This document shows, piece by piece, positions 1-6,306 of a DNA stretch of 6,903 bases. A model generated the notes under the pieces. The model searched no databases. It was given only the letters and a program-made list of their open reading frames with translations, and was not told the DNA's origin. Within the stretch, counting starts at the first letter, position 1, and each line of letters starts with the position of its first letter. Source of the stretch: Hyphomicrobiales bacterium (GTDB taxonomy: Bacteria; Pseudomonadota; Alphaproteobacteria; Rhizobiales; Xanthobacteraceae); NCBI GenBank assembly GCA_003164375.1, contig PLTE01000007.1:1-6903 (forward strand), read 5' to 3'. The translations under genes and the position numbers were made by a program.

Positions 1-160
1 CGGTGTAGCCGCCGAGGATGTTCCACGCCGTCGCCAGCACGATGTATTGCAGCACGACATAGCCGGCGAAGAACACGTAGGGATTGCCGATCCACAGCAT
101 GGCGGCGAAGGTCGCGGCGCCCGCCACGATGAGCAAGGCGATGAATTTCGTATTGCTCAT
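1..160 (-). CDS. livM: LivM-type branched-chain amino acid ABC transporter permease, N-terminal fragment (cut by window edge)
   Basis: Only the first 53 codons are present; the gene continues past the left edge. The reading frame starts at the ATG whose A is base 160. That A is also the last base of the livH stop codon (TGATG overlap), which indicates translational coupling and fixes the start. The fragment has a short polar start (MSNTKF), a hydrophobic segment at about residues 7-22, and a second at about 27-45, ending in AWNILGGYT. That last stretch resembles the conserved early LivM motif (N-x-LxGYxGQ) found after the first membrane segments. LivM is an inner-membrane channel subunit that pairs with LivH in importers for leucine, isoleucine, valine or related amides and amino acids. 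The true substrate cannot be told from this piece. Family assignment is fairly secure because of the LivH partner. Confidence 0.85.
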   Translation of the reverse strand, partial: MSNTKFIALLIVAGAATFAAMLWIGNPYVFFAGYVVLQYIVLATAWNILGGYT

Positions 161-1038
161 CAGGCGCGTCCGAACAGGCCGCTGGGGCGCACCGCGAGCG
201 TCAGCAATAATATCCCGAAGGCGACCGCCGGCGACCAGGATGGGCCGTAGAATGTCGCTGTCAGGTTCTCGGCGATACCCAATGTCAGGGCGGCGACCAG
301 CGTGCCGTTCATGCTGCCGAGGCCGCCGAGCACCACGATCGCGAAGATACGGCCGATATAGTCGCGGCCGATCGACGGCTCGACCGGCTGGATGATGATC
401 AGTATTGCTCCGGCGATCGATGCGGTGGCGATCGACAGTCCAAAGGCGACGCGCTTGATCGCGGTGGGGTTCGCTGCCATCAGCCGCAACGCTTGCGGGT
501 CCTGCGCGACGGCCTGGATCGCGCGGCCGAGAAAGCTGCGTGACAGGAAGGTCTGCAGCACGCCGAGCATGGCCAGCGACACCAGGCACGGCACCAGCAG
601 GCGCAGCGGCAGTTCGATCTCGCCGAAATGCAGGCTGGGGCCGATATACCACGCGTCAACCAGGCGATAATCGACGCCGAACACCAGCACGAGGGTGACC
701 TCGGTGATGAACAGCAGGCCGAAGAAGAAGCAGAGGCCGCGCAGCGAGGTATCGCCGCGGCGTTCGAACGAGATCTCGTAGATCGAATAGATCGCGACTC
801 CGAGCAAATAAAATGCCGGCAGCGCGACGATGCTGGCCAGGATCGGATCGACGCCCCACCAGGTATTGGCGATATAGGCAATATAGGAGCCGAGCAGGAT
901 GAAGGCGGGATGGGCGATGTTAACGATATCGAGCATACCGAAGGAGATCGAGACGCCAATCGACACCGCGGCATAGAACCCGCCGAGGAGGATGCCGGAC
1001 ACGATGGCGTTGCCCAGCAAGTCGAAAGAGAGGTCCAT
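160..1038 (-). CDS. livH: LivH-type branched-chain amino acid ABC transporter permease
   Basis: This is a 292-residue inner-membrane protein, the usual LivH length, made almost entirely of hydrophobic segments (about eight). Family marks: NIAHPAFILLGSYIAY at about 40-55 (usual form N-x-AHG-x-x-x-xGAY; here Pro replaces Gly), the cytoplasmic coupling loop starting GRAIQAVAQDPQALRL at about 171 that contacts the ATPase, GLGSMNG at about 239-245, and the C-terminal RPSGLFGRA. With LivM it forms the transmembrane pore of a HAAT-family importer, which also needs LivF, LivG and a periplasmic binding protein, none seen here. The ATG at 1038 is preceded on the minus strand by a GGGA run about six bases upstream. 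The gene starts about 90 bp after the DUF427 terminator, so it probably has its own promoter, although no convincing -35/-10 pair is visible. Substrate range in this family is broad (branched-chain amino acids, urea, amides), so the name describes the family only. Confidence 0.93.
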   Translation of the reverse strand: MDLSFDLLGNAIVSGILLGGFYAAVSIGVSISFGMLDIVNIAHPAFILLGSYIAYIANTWWGVDPILASIVALPAFYLLGVAIYSIYEISFERRGDTSLRGLCFFFGLLFITEVTLVLVFGVDYRLVDAWYIGPSLHFGEIELPLRLLVPCLVSLAMLGVLQTFLSRSFLGRAIQAVAQDPQALRLMAANPTAIKRVAFGLSIATASIAGAILIIIQPVEPSIGRDYIGRIFAIVVLGGLGSMNGTLVAALTLGIAENLTATFYGPSWSPAVAFGILLLTLAVRPSGLFGRA

Positions 1039-1130
1039 TTTTTCCCAGACGCAACGTTTCCTGCCGCCAGTGAGGCCAATGCCAGCGGGTTTGGGAAGCG
1101 GGCGGAGCCGGATTTCCGCCGCTATCCGTG

Positions 1131-1169
1131 AAAAGTCCTGACCGGTGGCGTGGGGCCGCCGGTCAGGAC
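1131..1169 (-). terminator. Intrinsic terminator after the DUF427 gene
   Basis: On the minus strand, an 11-bp perfect stem (GTCCTGACCGG at 1169-1159 pairing with CCGGTCAGGAC at 1145-1135) has a 13-nt loop that can pair further. It is followed directly by TTTT (1134-1131). It lies 22 bases beyond the DUF427 stop codon and upstream of livH, so it separates the DUF427 transcript from the liv genes. The U-tract is short, so some read-through is possible. Confidence 0.8.
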
Positions 1170-1191
1170 GGTTGCAGATGATACTGTGTGG

Positions 1192-1473
1192 TCAACCGAC
1201 CTGGACGTCTTCCCAGAAGCCGAAGCGGTTGGCGACCTGCGCCATCTTGGGTTGCGGCGCCTCGTACGACCAGGCGTTGCGCTTGTGGCGCACGCCGTCG
1301 ATGATGACGTCGTAGAACTGCACGCCGTGCGGACAGGCGCGGTCGTCCGCGGTCTTTTCCGCCTTTTCGAGCCAATCCAACCGCACCGCCGCCGGTGGAA
1401 AATATTGGTAGCCATGGGCCGCGACAATATCATTGCTTTGGGCAACCACTTGGCCGTCAACAACCGCCTTCAT
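1192..1473 (-). CDS. DUF427 domain protein (function unknown)
   Basis: The 93-residue protein is a single DUF427 (Pfam PF04248) domain at normal length. Recognisable features are the N-terminal strand motif MKAVVDGQVVAQS, the YFPPAAVR segment at about 24-31 (family form hYFPPxxVR), a cysteine-proline pair at 47-48 where the family has CPWKG, the strand FYDVIIDG at 53-60, the AWSYEAPQP block at 67-75, and the C-terminal FWEDVQV. No signal peptide or membrane segment is present, so it is probably cytosolic. The biochemical role of the family is not established to my knowledge, so none is assigned. The ATG at 1473 has a strong ribosome-binding site on the minus strand (AGGGAG, eight bases upstream). 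It lies 109 bp after the ABC exporter on the same strand with no clear terminator between, so co-transcription is plausible. A good terminator follows it. Confidence 0.88.
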   Translation of the reverse strand: MKAVVDGQVVAQSNDIVAAHGYQYFPPAAVRLDWLEKAEKTADDRACPHGVQFYDVIIDGVRHKRNAWSYEAPQPKMAQVANRFGFWEDVQVG

Positions 1474-1582
1474 GCTGCGTTCTCCCTATGCTGCGCACAG
1501 CCTTGACCTGAGATAGCGACGCGCCAAAGCCTACGCCAGACCGCGGGCTGACCAACTTGCGTGGCCTGCGCCGTAACGCCGA

Positions 1583-3337
1583 TCACTCGGCCGCCGAAAC
1601 CAGCGGCACGTCACGGACCTGCGAGGCTGCATCACCCTGCACCACCTCGATGCGGCGGCGGTGGAAGGCGCCGAGCGTCGAGCGGTGGCCGATCGAGATG
1701 ATGGCGGTGCCCTTGAGCCGCTCCTGTAACAGGCGGTACAGCGCCGCCTCGGCGGGCTCATCGAGCGAAGCTGTGGCCTCGTCGAGGAACAGATAATCCG
1801 GCGCTTGCAACAGCGCCCGGGCGATGGCGAGGCGTTGCTGCTCGCCCTGCGACAGCATCCGGTTCCAGTGCGCCTCTTCATCGAGCCGTTCGCTCCATTC
1901 CGGCAGGCCGACCGCGCTGATCGCTTCGGCAATACGCGCCGGCTCGAAGCTGCCGGCCCGCGCCGGATAACTCACCGCCGCCGCCAGCGTCGTCACCGGA
2001 AAGTAAGGCCGCTGCGGCAGCAGCATGACCTTGGCGTCTTCCGGCACCGTCACCCGGCCCGATCCGAATGGCCAGATGCCGGTGACGGCGCGCAGCAGCG
2101 TCGATTTGCCGGCGCCCGATGGTCCGGTCACCAGCACGCGCTCGCCTGGCGCCAAAACGATGTGCTCGGCGTCGATCAAAGCTTCGGCGTTGGGCAGGCG
2201 AACATGGAGCCGATCGATCGTCATCGCTACAACTTCTCCCGGCAAGACCTCGATCGCCGGCTGCGTCAGCGCCGCTGCGCGGCCGGCCTCGATGGCGGCC
2301 TCGAAGCCGGACAGCCGTTTCACCACCGCTTGGAATTCCGCGAGCGAGCGGTACGCGCTGACGAAATAGGAAAGCGCGGTCTGCACGCTGTTGAACGCCG
2401 ATGCGGTCTGCATCAGGCCGCCCAGTTGCATGGCACCGGAGAAATAAGCCGGGCTGACCATCAGATAAGGAAAGATCACCGAGGCCTGCGAATAGCTCGC
2501 CGTGAAGAACGTGAGCTTCTTGGTCCGCTGCATGATGGCGATCCAATTTTCGGCCACTCGGGCGAATCGGCTGAGGTGGCGCTCGCGTTCGGCCGCTTCA
2601 CCATGAAGCGCGGCAACCTGTTCGGAATTCTCGCGGGTACGCACCAGGTTGAAACGAAAGTCGGCTTCGAAGCGCTGTTGCTGGAAACTGAGCGGAATGA
2701 GCGGCCAGCCGATCAAGTGCGTGAGCGTGGTACCGATAATCGCGTACAGCACCGCGACCCAAACCAGATAGCCGGGGATCGCCACGCTAAGGAGCGTGAG
2801 CGGCGCCTCCTCGGACAACTGCCAGAGGATGACGACAAACGAGCCAAGCGTGACGACCGAGTTCAGCAGCCCGAGACCGATCGGGAGAATCCCGGTTCCG
2901 GCCCCGGAATCGATGAACATCCTGATGTCTTCGGCGATGCGCTGATCGGGGTTGTCGGCGGCGTCGCCCAAAAGCTGCATGCGGTAATGATTGGCGGTAT
3001 TGAGCCATTGACGCAGATAGGTTTGCGTCATCCAGCGCCGCCAGCGGATCTGAAGCCATAGATTGAGGTAGTTCTGATAGACCGTGAGCACGGTATAGAT
3101 CGCGGCGATCACACAGAAGAACACGATGGCGCTGACGAAGGCGGTCCAGTTGTGATCTTGCAGCGTATTGTAGAAACGATTGTACCACTGGTTGAGGATG
3201 ACGTTGATGGCGACCAGCGACAGTTCGATGGCGACCACCGCGCCAAGCAGGAGCCGCCCCGGCCAGCGATCCTCGGAGCGATAATAGGGGACGGACAGCC
3301 GCCAGATCGTAGCGAGCGTCGAAGCGAGACGTTTCAC
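1583..3337 (-). CDS. SbmA/BacA/YddA-like ABC transporter, fused membrane and ATPase domains
   Basis: This is a 584-residue half-transporter, expected to dimerise in the inner membrane. The N-terminal ABC_membrane_2 (SbmA_BacA-like) domain has hydrophobic segments at about 28-49, 66-88, 150-172, 180-205 and 285-306, and carries the family motif EADFRFNLVRTREN at about 224-237. The C-terminal nucleotide-binding domain is complete: Walker A GPSGAGKST at about 405-413, Q-loop glutamine in LLPQRPYFP at about 442, signature LSQGEQQR at about 495-502 (the GEQQR form typical of YddA and peroxisomal ABCD relatives), Walker B YLFLDEA ending in the catalytic Glu at about 520, and the H-loop in SIGHRS at about 551. 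Relatives include E. coli YddA, mycobacterial Rv1819c and Bradyrhizobium BclA, which moves antimicrobial peptides; the substrate here is not known. The GTG at 3337 is chosen over an upstream TTG (3364) because CGGAGG lies six bases before it. It diverges from the lctP-family gene. Confidence 0.92.
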   Translation of the reverse strand: MKRLASTLATIWRLSVPYYRSEDRWPGRLLLGAVVAIELSLVAINVILNQWYNRFYNTLQDHNWTAFVSAIVFFCVIAAIYTVLTVYQNYLNLWLQIRWRRWMTQTYLRQWLNTANHYRMQLLGDAADNPDQRIAEDIRMFIDSGAGTGILPIGLGLLNSVVTLGSFVVILWQLSEEAPLTLLSVAIPGYLVWVAVLYAIIGTTLTHLIGWPLIPLSFQQQRFEADFRFNLVRTRENSEQVAALHGEAAERERHLSRFARVAENWIAIMQRTKKLTFFTASYSQASVIFPYLMVSPAYFSGAMQLGGLMQTASAFNSVQTALSYFVSAYRSLAEFQAVVKRLSGFEAAIEAGRAAALTQPAIEVLPGEVVAMTIDRLHVRLPNAEALIDAEHIVLAPGERVLVTGPSGAGKSTLLRAVTGIWPFGSGRVTVPEDAKVMLLPQRPYFPVTTLAAAVSYPARAGSFEPARIAEAISAVGLPEWSERLDEEAHWNRMLSQGEQQRLAIARALLQAPDYLFLDEATASLDEPAEAALYRLLQERLKGTAIISIGHRSTLGAFHRRRIEVVQGDAASQVRDVPLVSAAE

Positions 3338-3584
3338 GAAAGACCTCCGAGAGATTGAACACAAGGCAACGAGGAAAGCTCAATAAGCATCGAAGCGGTA
3401 TCCCAAGGCTGATCACGGACCATTGTGCAATGCAATAACATGCAATTCACAGCGGCATTCAGGGATGAAAGCAAATTTTGCTTTCTTCATGTCGCAGCAC
3501 GCGGCATTGTTACGCGGCGCGTCCTTCCGACAACCAATAACGGACCGCAAAAGCCCGAAGGGCGCTGGCTGGGGGAGTACGTCC
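3338..3584. promoter_or_regulatory. Divergent control region between the ABC exporter and the LctP permease
   Basis: These 247 bases hold the 5' ends of two divergent transcripts. Visible elements are the exporter ribosome-binding site (CGGAGG on the minus strand, 3349-3344), three TGCAAT copies at 3426, 3431 and 3441 next to a short palindrome (3421-3432), a perfect AT-rich palindrome at 3467-3485, two GCGGCATT copies (3452 and 3501), and the permease ribosome-binding site GGGGGAG at 3571-3577. I could not identify a convincing -35/-10 pair on either strand. Assignment as a shared promoter region comes from the gene layout. Confidence 0.6.
3467..3485. promoter_or_regulatory. Perfect 9-bp-arm palindrome, candidate operator
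   Basis: GAAAGCAAA (3467-3475), one central T, then TTTGCTTTC (3477-3485) form a perfect inverted repeat about 100 bp upstream of the permease start. It is AT-rich in a GC-rich genome, and its size fits a dimeric repressor or activator site. No U-tract follows it, so a terminator is less likely. Which regulator binds is unknown. Confidence 0.45.
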
Positions 3585-5204
3585 ATGTTTACCCAAATTC
3601 TCAATCCTACCGGAAACCTGTTCCTGACCTTATTGGTTGCATTGGTTCCGGTCGCGTTGCTGTTGTTTCTGTTGGCCGGCCTGCGCATGACGGCTTGGCT
3701 CGCTGTGCTGATCGGCTCGATCGTCACCTTCCTGCTGGCGATTTGGGTCTGGAAGATGCCGCTTTACGAAGGCGCGCAGGCTTATCTTTACGGCTCGGCG
3801 ACCGGTGTATGGAATGTCGACTGGATCACGTTTTGGGGAGTGATGCTCTTCAATACGATGGTCATGACTGGGAGCTTCGACAAATTGCGGCGCTGGCTGA
3901 TCCAACAGGGAACCCGCGACGTGCGGGTGCAGACCATTCTGTTTGCCTGGGCGTTTGGCGCGTTGCTCGAAGGACTGGTCGGCTTCGGCTACCCCTGGGC
4001 CTTCGTCGCCCCGATCCTGATTACGCTCGGTATCCCGGCGCTCGATGCGATCCGAGTCGCGGCCATCGCCAATAATGCACCGGTGTCCTACGGCGCGCTC
4101 GGCGCACCGATCATCGCGCTTGCCGCGGTGACCGGCATGCCGCTTTTGGCGCTCGCCGGTTCGGTCGGCAAAATCGTCGCCATCCTCGCATTGTTGCCGC
4201 CGTGGATTCTGCTTTATCTGGTCAGCGGCCGGCAAGGCATGAAAGAAGCATGGCCGCTCGCGGTGGTCGGTTCGCTCGGCTACATCGCCGGCCAATTGCC
4301 GACCTCGATCTATCTCGGGCCGTATCTGCCCGACGTGATCGGCGCGATCGTGTGCTTCGCCTGCCTCATGCTCCTGCTCCAGGTCTGGCGGCCGGCGCGC
4401 ACGCTCGGCTATGGCGGCGTTCCGGTGACGGCGGCGCAAGAAGCCCAAGCCGAAGGTCATGGGCTCACCGTCGGCCAGGTGCTGCAAGGCTGGCTGCCGA
4501 TCGCCATTCTGATTTTGGTCGTCGTCGTCTGGACCGGGCCGTGGTCGAAGCTGCCCGGAATTATCGGGCTGCATCTGCAGGTCAACGCCGCCTCTTCGCT
4601 GGCGGCCGGCGCGACCATCGCCGCGGTTTTCAACTGGACCCCGTTCGTCGGCGGCAGCGCCATTCTGGCATCGTGGATCGTCGTCGTGGTGCTGTTCCGC
4701 GTCAGCGGCGCGCAACTCGCCGAGCTGTTCCACAAGACCTGGTCGCAAATGTGGGGCGCCTGCCTGGTCGGCGTCTTCATCTTCGGGCTCGCTTATGTAT
4801 TCAACTTTTCGGGCATGGCCGGTTCGATGGCGAGCGCGTTCTCCAAGATGGGCGTCGCCTTCATCATCGTCTCGCCGCTCTTGGGCTTCATCGGCGTGGC
4901 GCTGTCCGGCAGCAACACCTCGACAAACGCCATGTTCGGCAAGTTCCAGGCGCTGGTCGGGCAATTGCTCGGCTTCCCGGTGATGCTGTTGCCGACGCTC
5001 AATTCGGTCGGCTCCGAGATCGGCAAGCCGATTGCGCCGCAGACCGCCAGCGTCGGCGTCTCGACCTCGGAATTCGTGCGCAATGAGGGCGAGGTCATCC
5101 GGCATAATTTCGGCTGGACGCTGGTGCTCCTGGTCTATCTCGTGCTGATCGGGGTGGCTTGCTATCTGTTCTTCCCGGGCATCGCGGATCTGCCGAAAGC
5201 GTAA
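3585..5204 (+). CDS. lctP: LctP-family permease (L-lactate permease-like)
   Basis: A 539-residue polytopic inner-membrane protein of normal LctP (PF02652) length, with about 12-14 hydrophobic segments. Family marks: FGALLEGLVGFGYPWAF at about 124-140 (E. coli LldP-like proteins have GAFxEGAAGFGxPVA), NNAPVSYGALGAPI just after it, SGSNTSTNAMFGKFQ starting at about 441, and NSVGSEIGKPIAPQ at about 473-486. These proteins are proton-coupled symporters for lactate, glycolate and similar 2-hydroxy acids. The altered residues in the first motif make the substrate uncertain. The ATG at 3585 is chosen because GGGGGAG lies seven bases upstream and the hydrophobic protein starts there; an in-frame upstream ATG (3423) would add 54 residues lacking family character and would cover the candidate operators. 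No lactate dehydrogenase or regulator gene is adjacent. It is followed at once by a heptamer-repeat hairpin that may end its transcript. Confidence 0.9.
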   Translation: MFTQILNPTGNLFLTLLVALVPVALLLFLLAGLRMTAWLAVLIGSIVTFLLAIWVWKMPLYEGAQAYLYGSATGVWNVDWITFWGVMLFNTMVMTGSFDKLRRWLIQQGTRDVRVQTILFAWAFGALLEGLVGFGYPWAFVAPILITLGIPALDAIRVAAIANNAPVSYGALGAPIIALAAVTGMPLLALAGSVGKIVAILALLPPWILLYLVSGRQGMKEAWPLAVVGSLGYIAGQLPTSIYLGPYLPDVIGAIVCFACLMLLLQVWRPARTLGYGGVPVTAAQEAQAEGHGLTVGQVLQGWLPIAILILVVVVWTGPWSKLPGIIGLHLQVNAASSLAAGATIAAVFNWTPFVGGSAILASWIVVVVLFRVSGAQLAELFHKTWSQMWGACLVGVFIFGLAYVFNFSGMAGSMASAFSKMGVAFIIVSPLLGFIGVALSGSNTSTNAMFGKFQALVGQLLGFPVMLLPTLNSVGSEIGKPIAPQTASVGVSTSEFVRNEGEVIRHNFGWTLVLLVYLVLIGVACYLFFPGIADLPKA

Positions 5205-5326
5205 AGCAGAGCGAAAAGCGAGACGCAAATGGCGAGTAGGGGACAAACCTCTATTCGCCATTTCGCATTTTGCGTTCGGCATTTTGCCCTCTAGCCATTC
5301 CACGCGCCATTCGCTATTGGCCATTC
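5205..5326. repeat. Heptamer-repeat element, two arrays in opposite orientation around a hairpin
   Basis: Starting at the base after the permease stop codon, the sequence divides into 7-nt units. Left array on the plus strand: AGCAGAG, CGAAAAG, CGAGACG, CAAATGG, CGAGTAG (5205-5239). Right array: CTATTCG, CCATTTC, GCATTTT, GCGTTCG, GCATTTT, GCCCTCT (5251-5292), then after a break GCCATTC, GCTATTG, GCCATTC (5306-5326). Read on the minus strand, the left units (CTACTCG, CCATTTG, CGTCTCG, CTTTTCG) match the style of the right ones, so the two arrays face each other. I recall similar CCATTCG heptamer arrays in intergenic DNA of Bradyrhizobium-type genomes, but could not check this here. Confidence 0.7.
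5227..5263 (+). terminator. Long stem-loop after the LctP permease, possible terminator
   Basis: A 16-nt arm (5227-5242, beginning AAATGGCGA) pairs fully with 5248-5263 (ending TCGCCATTT), with two G-U wobbles in the RNA and a 5-nt loop ACAAA. It is 22 bases past the permease stop codon. The following sequence (CGCATTTTGC) has only a TTTT four bases on, so it is not a textbook intrinsic terminator. It could still end transcription or protect the 3' end of the mRNA. Confidence 0.5.
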
Positions 5327-5371
5327 CCGCTCTCTCTCCTCCTCTCTCCCCGCGATCTACCGGAAATCACC

Positions 5372-5788
5372 ATGGCTTTCGTGCGCTTCGCCTGCTGCCC
5401 TGCGGTGGTTGTTGCGTTGCTTGTGCTCGCGCCGGCCTTGGCGAGCGAGCCCTTTCCATTTGGCAACGAAATGATGCTCGATGCGCCGCCGATGCAGGGC
5501 TCCAAGCGCATGCCGATGATCGAGGTCGAAGAGGATGGCACCGCTTCTGTCGATCTGTGGTGCGTGAGTTTCCACGCCCAAGTCACGGTTGGCGGGGATA
5601 CGCTCAGCGTCGTCCCACAGCCACCCGCGACGGTCGACGCGGCGCCGAGTTCTTGTGTACCGGAGCGGGTCAACAGCGATCAGGCTCTCCTCCTGGCGCT
5701 CGCTCAAATCACCGGCTGGCGCCGCAGCGGCGGCGTTATCGAGTTTTCCGGCCCGACCACGCTGCGCTTCCGGCTGATGACGAATTAG
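5372..5788 (+). CDS. Secreted META/HslJ-like domain protein
   Basis: A 138-residue protein with a signal peptide: R5, then a hydrophobic core at about 7-23 and a likely cleavage site after ALA at 22-24, so probably periplasmic. The mature part opens with EPFPFGNEMMLD, continues through a strand-rich region containing VDLWC (Cys64), and has a second cysteine at 95 that could form a disulfide with it. The last 45 residues (PERVNSDQALLLALAQITGW, then a hydrophobic-strand end LRFRLMTN) resemble the C-terminal part of META/HslJ domains. HslJ in E. coli is a heat-inducible lipoprotein linked to novobiocin resistance; no function should be carried over, and no lipobox is clear here. The ATG at 5372 is chosen because the signal peptide starts there; the upstream in-frame ATG (5270) lies within the repeat element. 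The ribosome-binding site (CGGAAA) is weak. Confidence 0.72.
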   Translation: MAFVRFACCPAVVVALLVLAPALASEPFPFGNEMMLDAPPMQGSKRMPMIEVEEDGTASVDLWCVSFHAQVTVGGDTLSVVPQPPATVDAAPSSCVPERVNSDQALLLALAQITGWRRSGGVIEFSGPTTLRFRLMTN

Positions 5789-6306
5789 CTCGCCCCGCCG
5801 CGCCGGGAAAGGTGAATAAGCGTCTTCGTTCTCGCGATGCGTCCGCAACCGAGTTTTGCGTTCAAGCTCACGCAAGCCATTCCAAATGCTCCCTTCAAAG
5901 AAGGGAGGCGGAGCGCCGATAGGCGCAACCGGGTGCCCGCATCTTGCGATGCGGCGCGCGCCGCTGCTCCGTCGTTCCCCGCTTTACCGGAGAGCGGGCC
6001 ATCGTCCGCCATGCGCCGCGGCCTCGACCGCGAAATAAAATATCCCGCGCCATTGTGCTTCGGTCGCGGCATAAACAGATGGTTAATATAGGACAGCAAT
6101 TGCTTGCCCGAGGACTGCCCACGAAACGGCGAGATGCCGAATTCTCCGTTTTCTCACTGGCAGCGCTGGTGCCATCGGCTGGCACAATCCTGATTTACAA
6201 TTTTGTCACAGCTTCTATTGCGGGTGCCGTCGGTGTCCGCGAATTGACCGCGTCCGCGACAGCGTGCGGACTAAAAGAATCACGAACAATTCAAAGGAAA
6301 CACACC
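5789..6306. other. 518-bp intergenic region with clustered hairpins
   Basis: I see no credible protein gene on either strand: open frames here lack family character and ribosome-binding sites. The stretch contains a run of compact inverted repeats (5889-5998, listed separately), a longer-range imperfect pair (GCCTCGACCG at 6021 with CGGTCGCGGC at 6061), and a 10-bp palindrome AGCAATTGCT at 6095-6104. Its right part must carry the phasin promoter. TTGACC at 6244-6249 and ACTAAAA at 6270-6276 are the nearest promoter-like words, but their spacing is too wide to call with confidence. No tRNA or rRNA is evident. Confidence 0.6.
5889..5998. repeat. Cluster of four adjacent stem-loops
   Basis: Four inverted repeats follow one another in 110 bases: CTCCCTTC / GAAGGGAG with an AAA loop (5889-5907, 8 bp perfect), GCGCC / GGCGC with a GATA loop (5913-5926), CCGCATC / GATGCGG with a TTGC loop (5937-5954, 7 bp perfect), and CCCGCT / AGCGGG with a 9-nt loop (5978-5998). 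Lack of U-tracts argues against simple terminators. A palindromic interspersed element or a structured RNA are both possible. Confidence 0.5.

Noticed and set aside
1039..1090. Sigma-54 promoter for livH (TGGCATTGG region)
   Set aside because: The GG and GC dinucleotides do not have the required 10-bp spacing between the -24 and -12 elements.
1805..3061. Plus-strand open frame (418 codons) opposite the ABC exporter
   Set aside because: It is a low-complexity Arg/Gln/His-rich shadow of a gene with complete ABC ATPase motifs on the other strand.
3424..3435. LldR-type (GntR family) operator TNGTNNNACNNA
   Set aside because: TTGTGCAATGCA misses the C of the central AC, and one near match is not enough to name the regulator.
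3423..3584. N-terminal extension of the LctP permease from the ATG at 3423
   Set aside because: The extra 54 residues lack family character and cover the candidate operators, and the ATG at 3585 has a much better ribosome-binding site.
3630..5324. Long minus-strand open frame (564 codons) opposite the LctP permease
   Set aside because: Its translation is rich in Arg, Asp, Gln and His with no domain, as expected from the complement of a GC-rich membrane-protein gene. The plus strand encodes a clear family member.
5785..6099. Minus-strand open frame of 104 codons between the HslJ-like and phasin genes
   Set aside because: It overlaps the hairpin cluster, has an Arg/Ala-rich composition, no visible ribosome-binding site and no recognisable domain. 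It is most likely translated non-coding repeat sequence.
5944..6306. Upstream extension of the phasin reading frame
   Set aside because: The 121 extra residues do not resemble phasins, and AAAGGAAA just before 6307 marks the real start.
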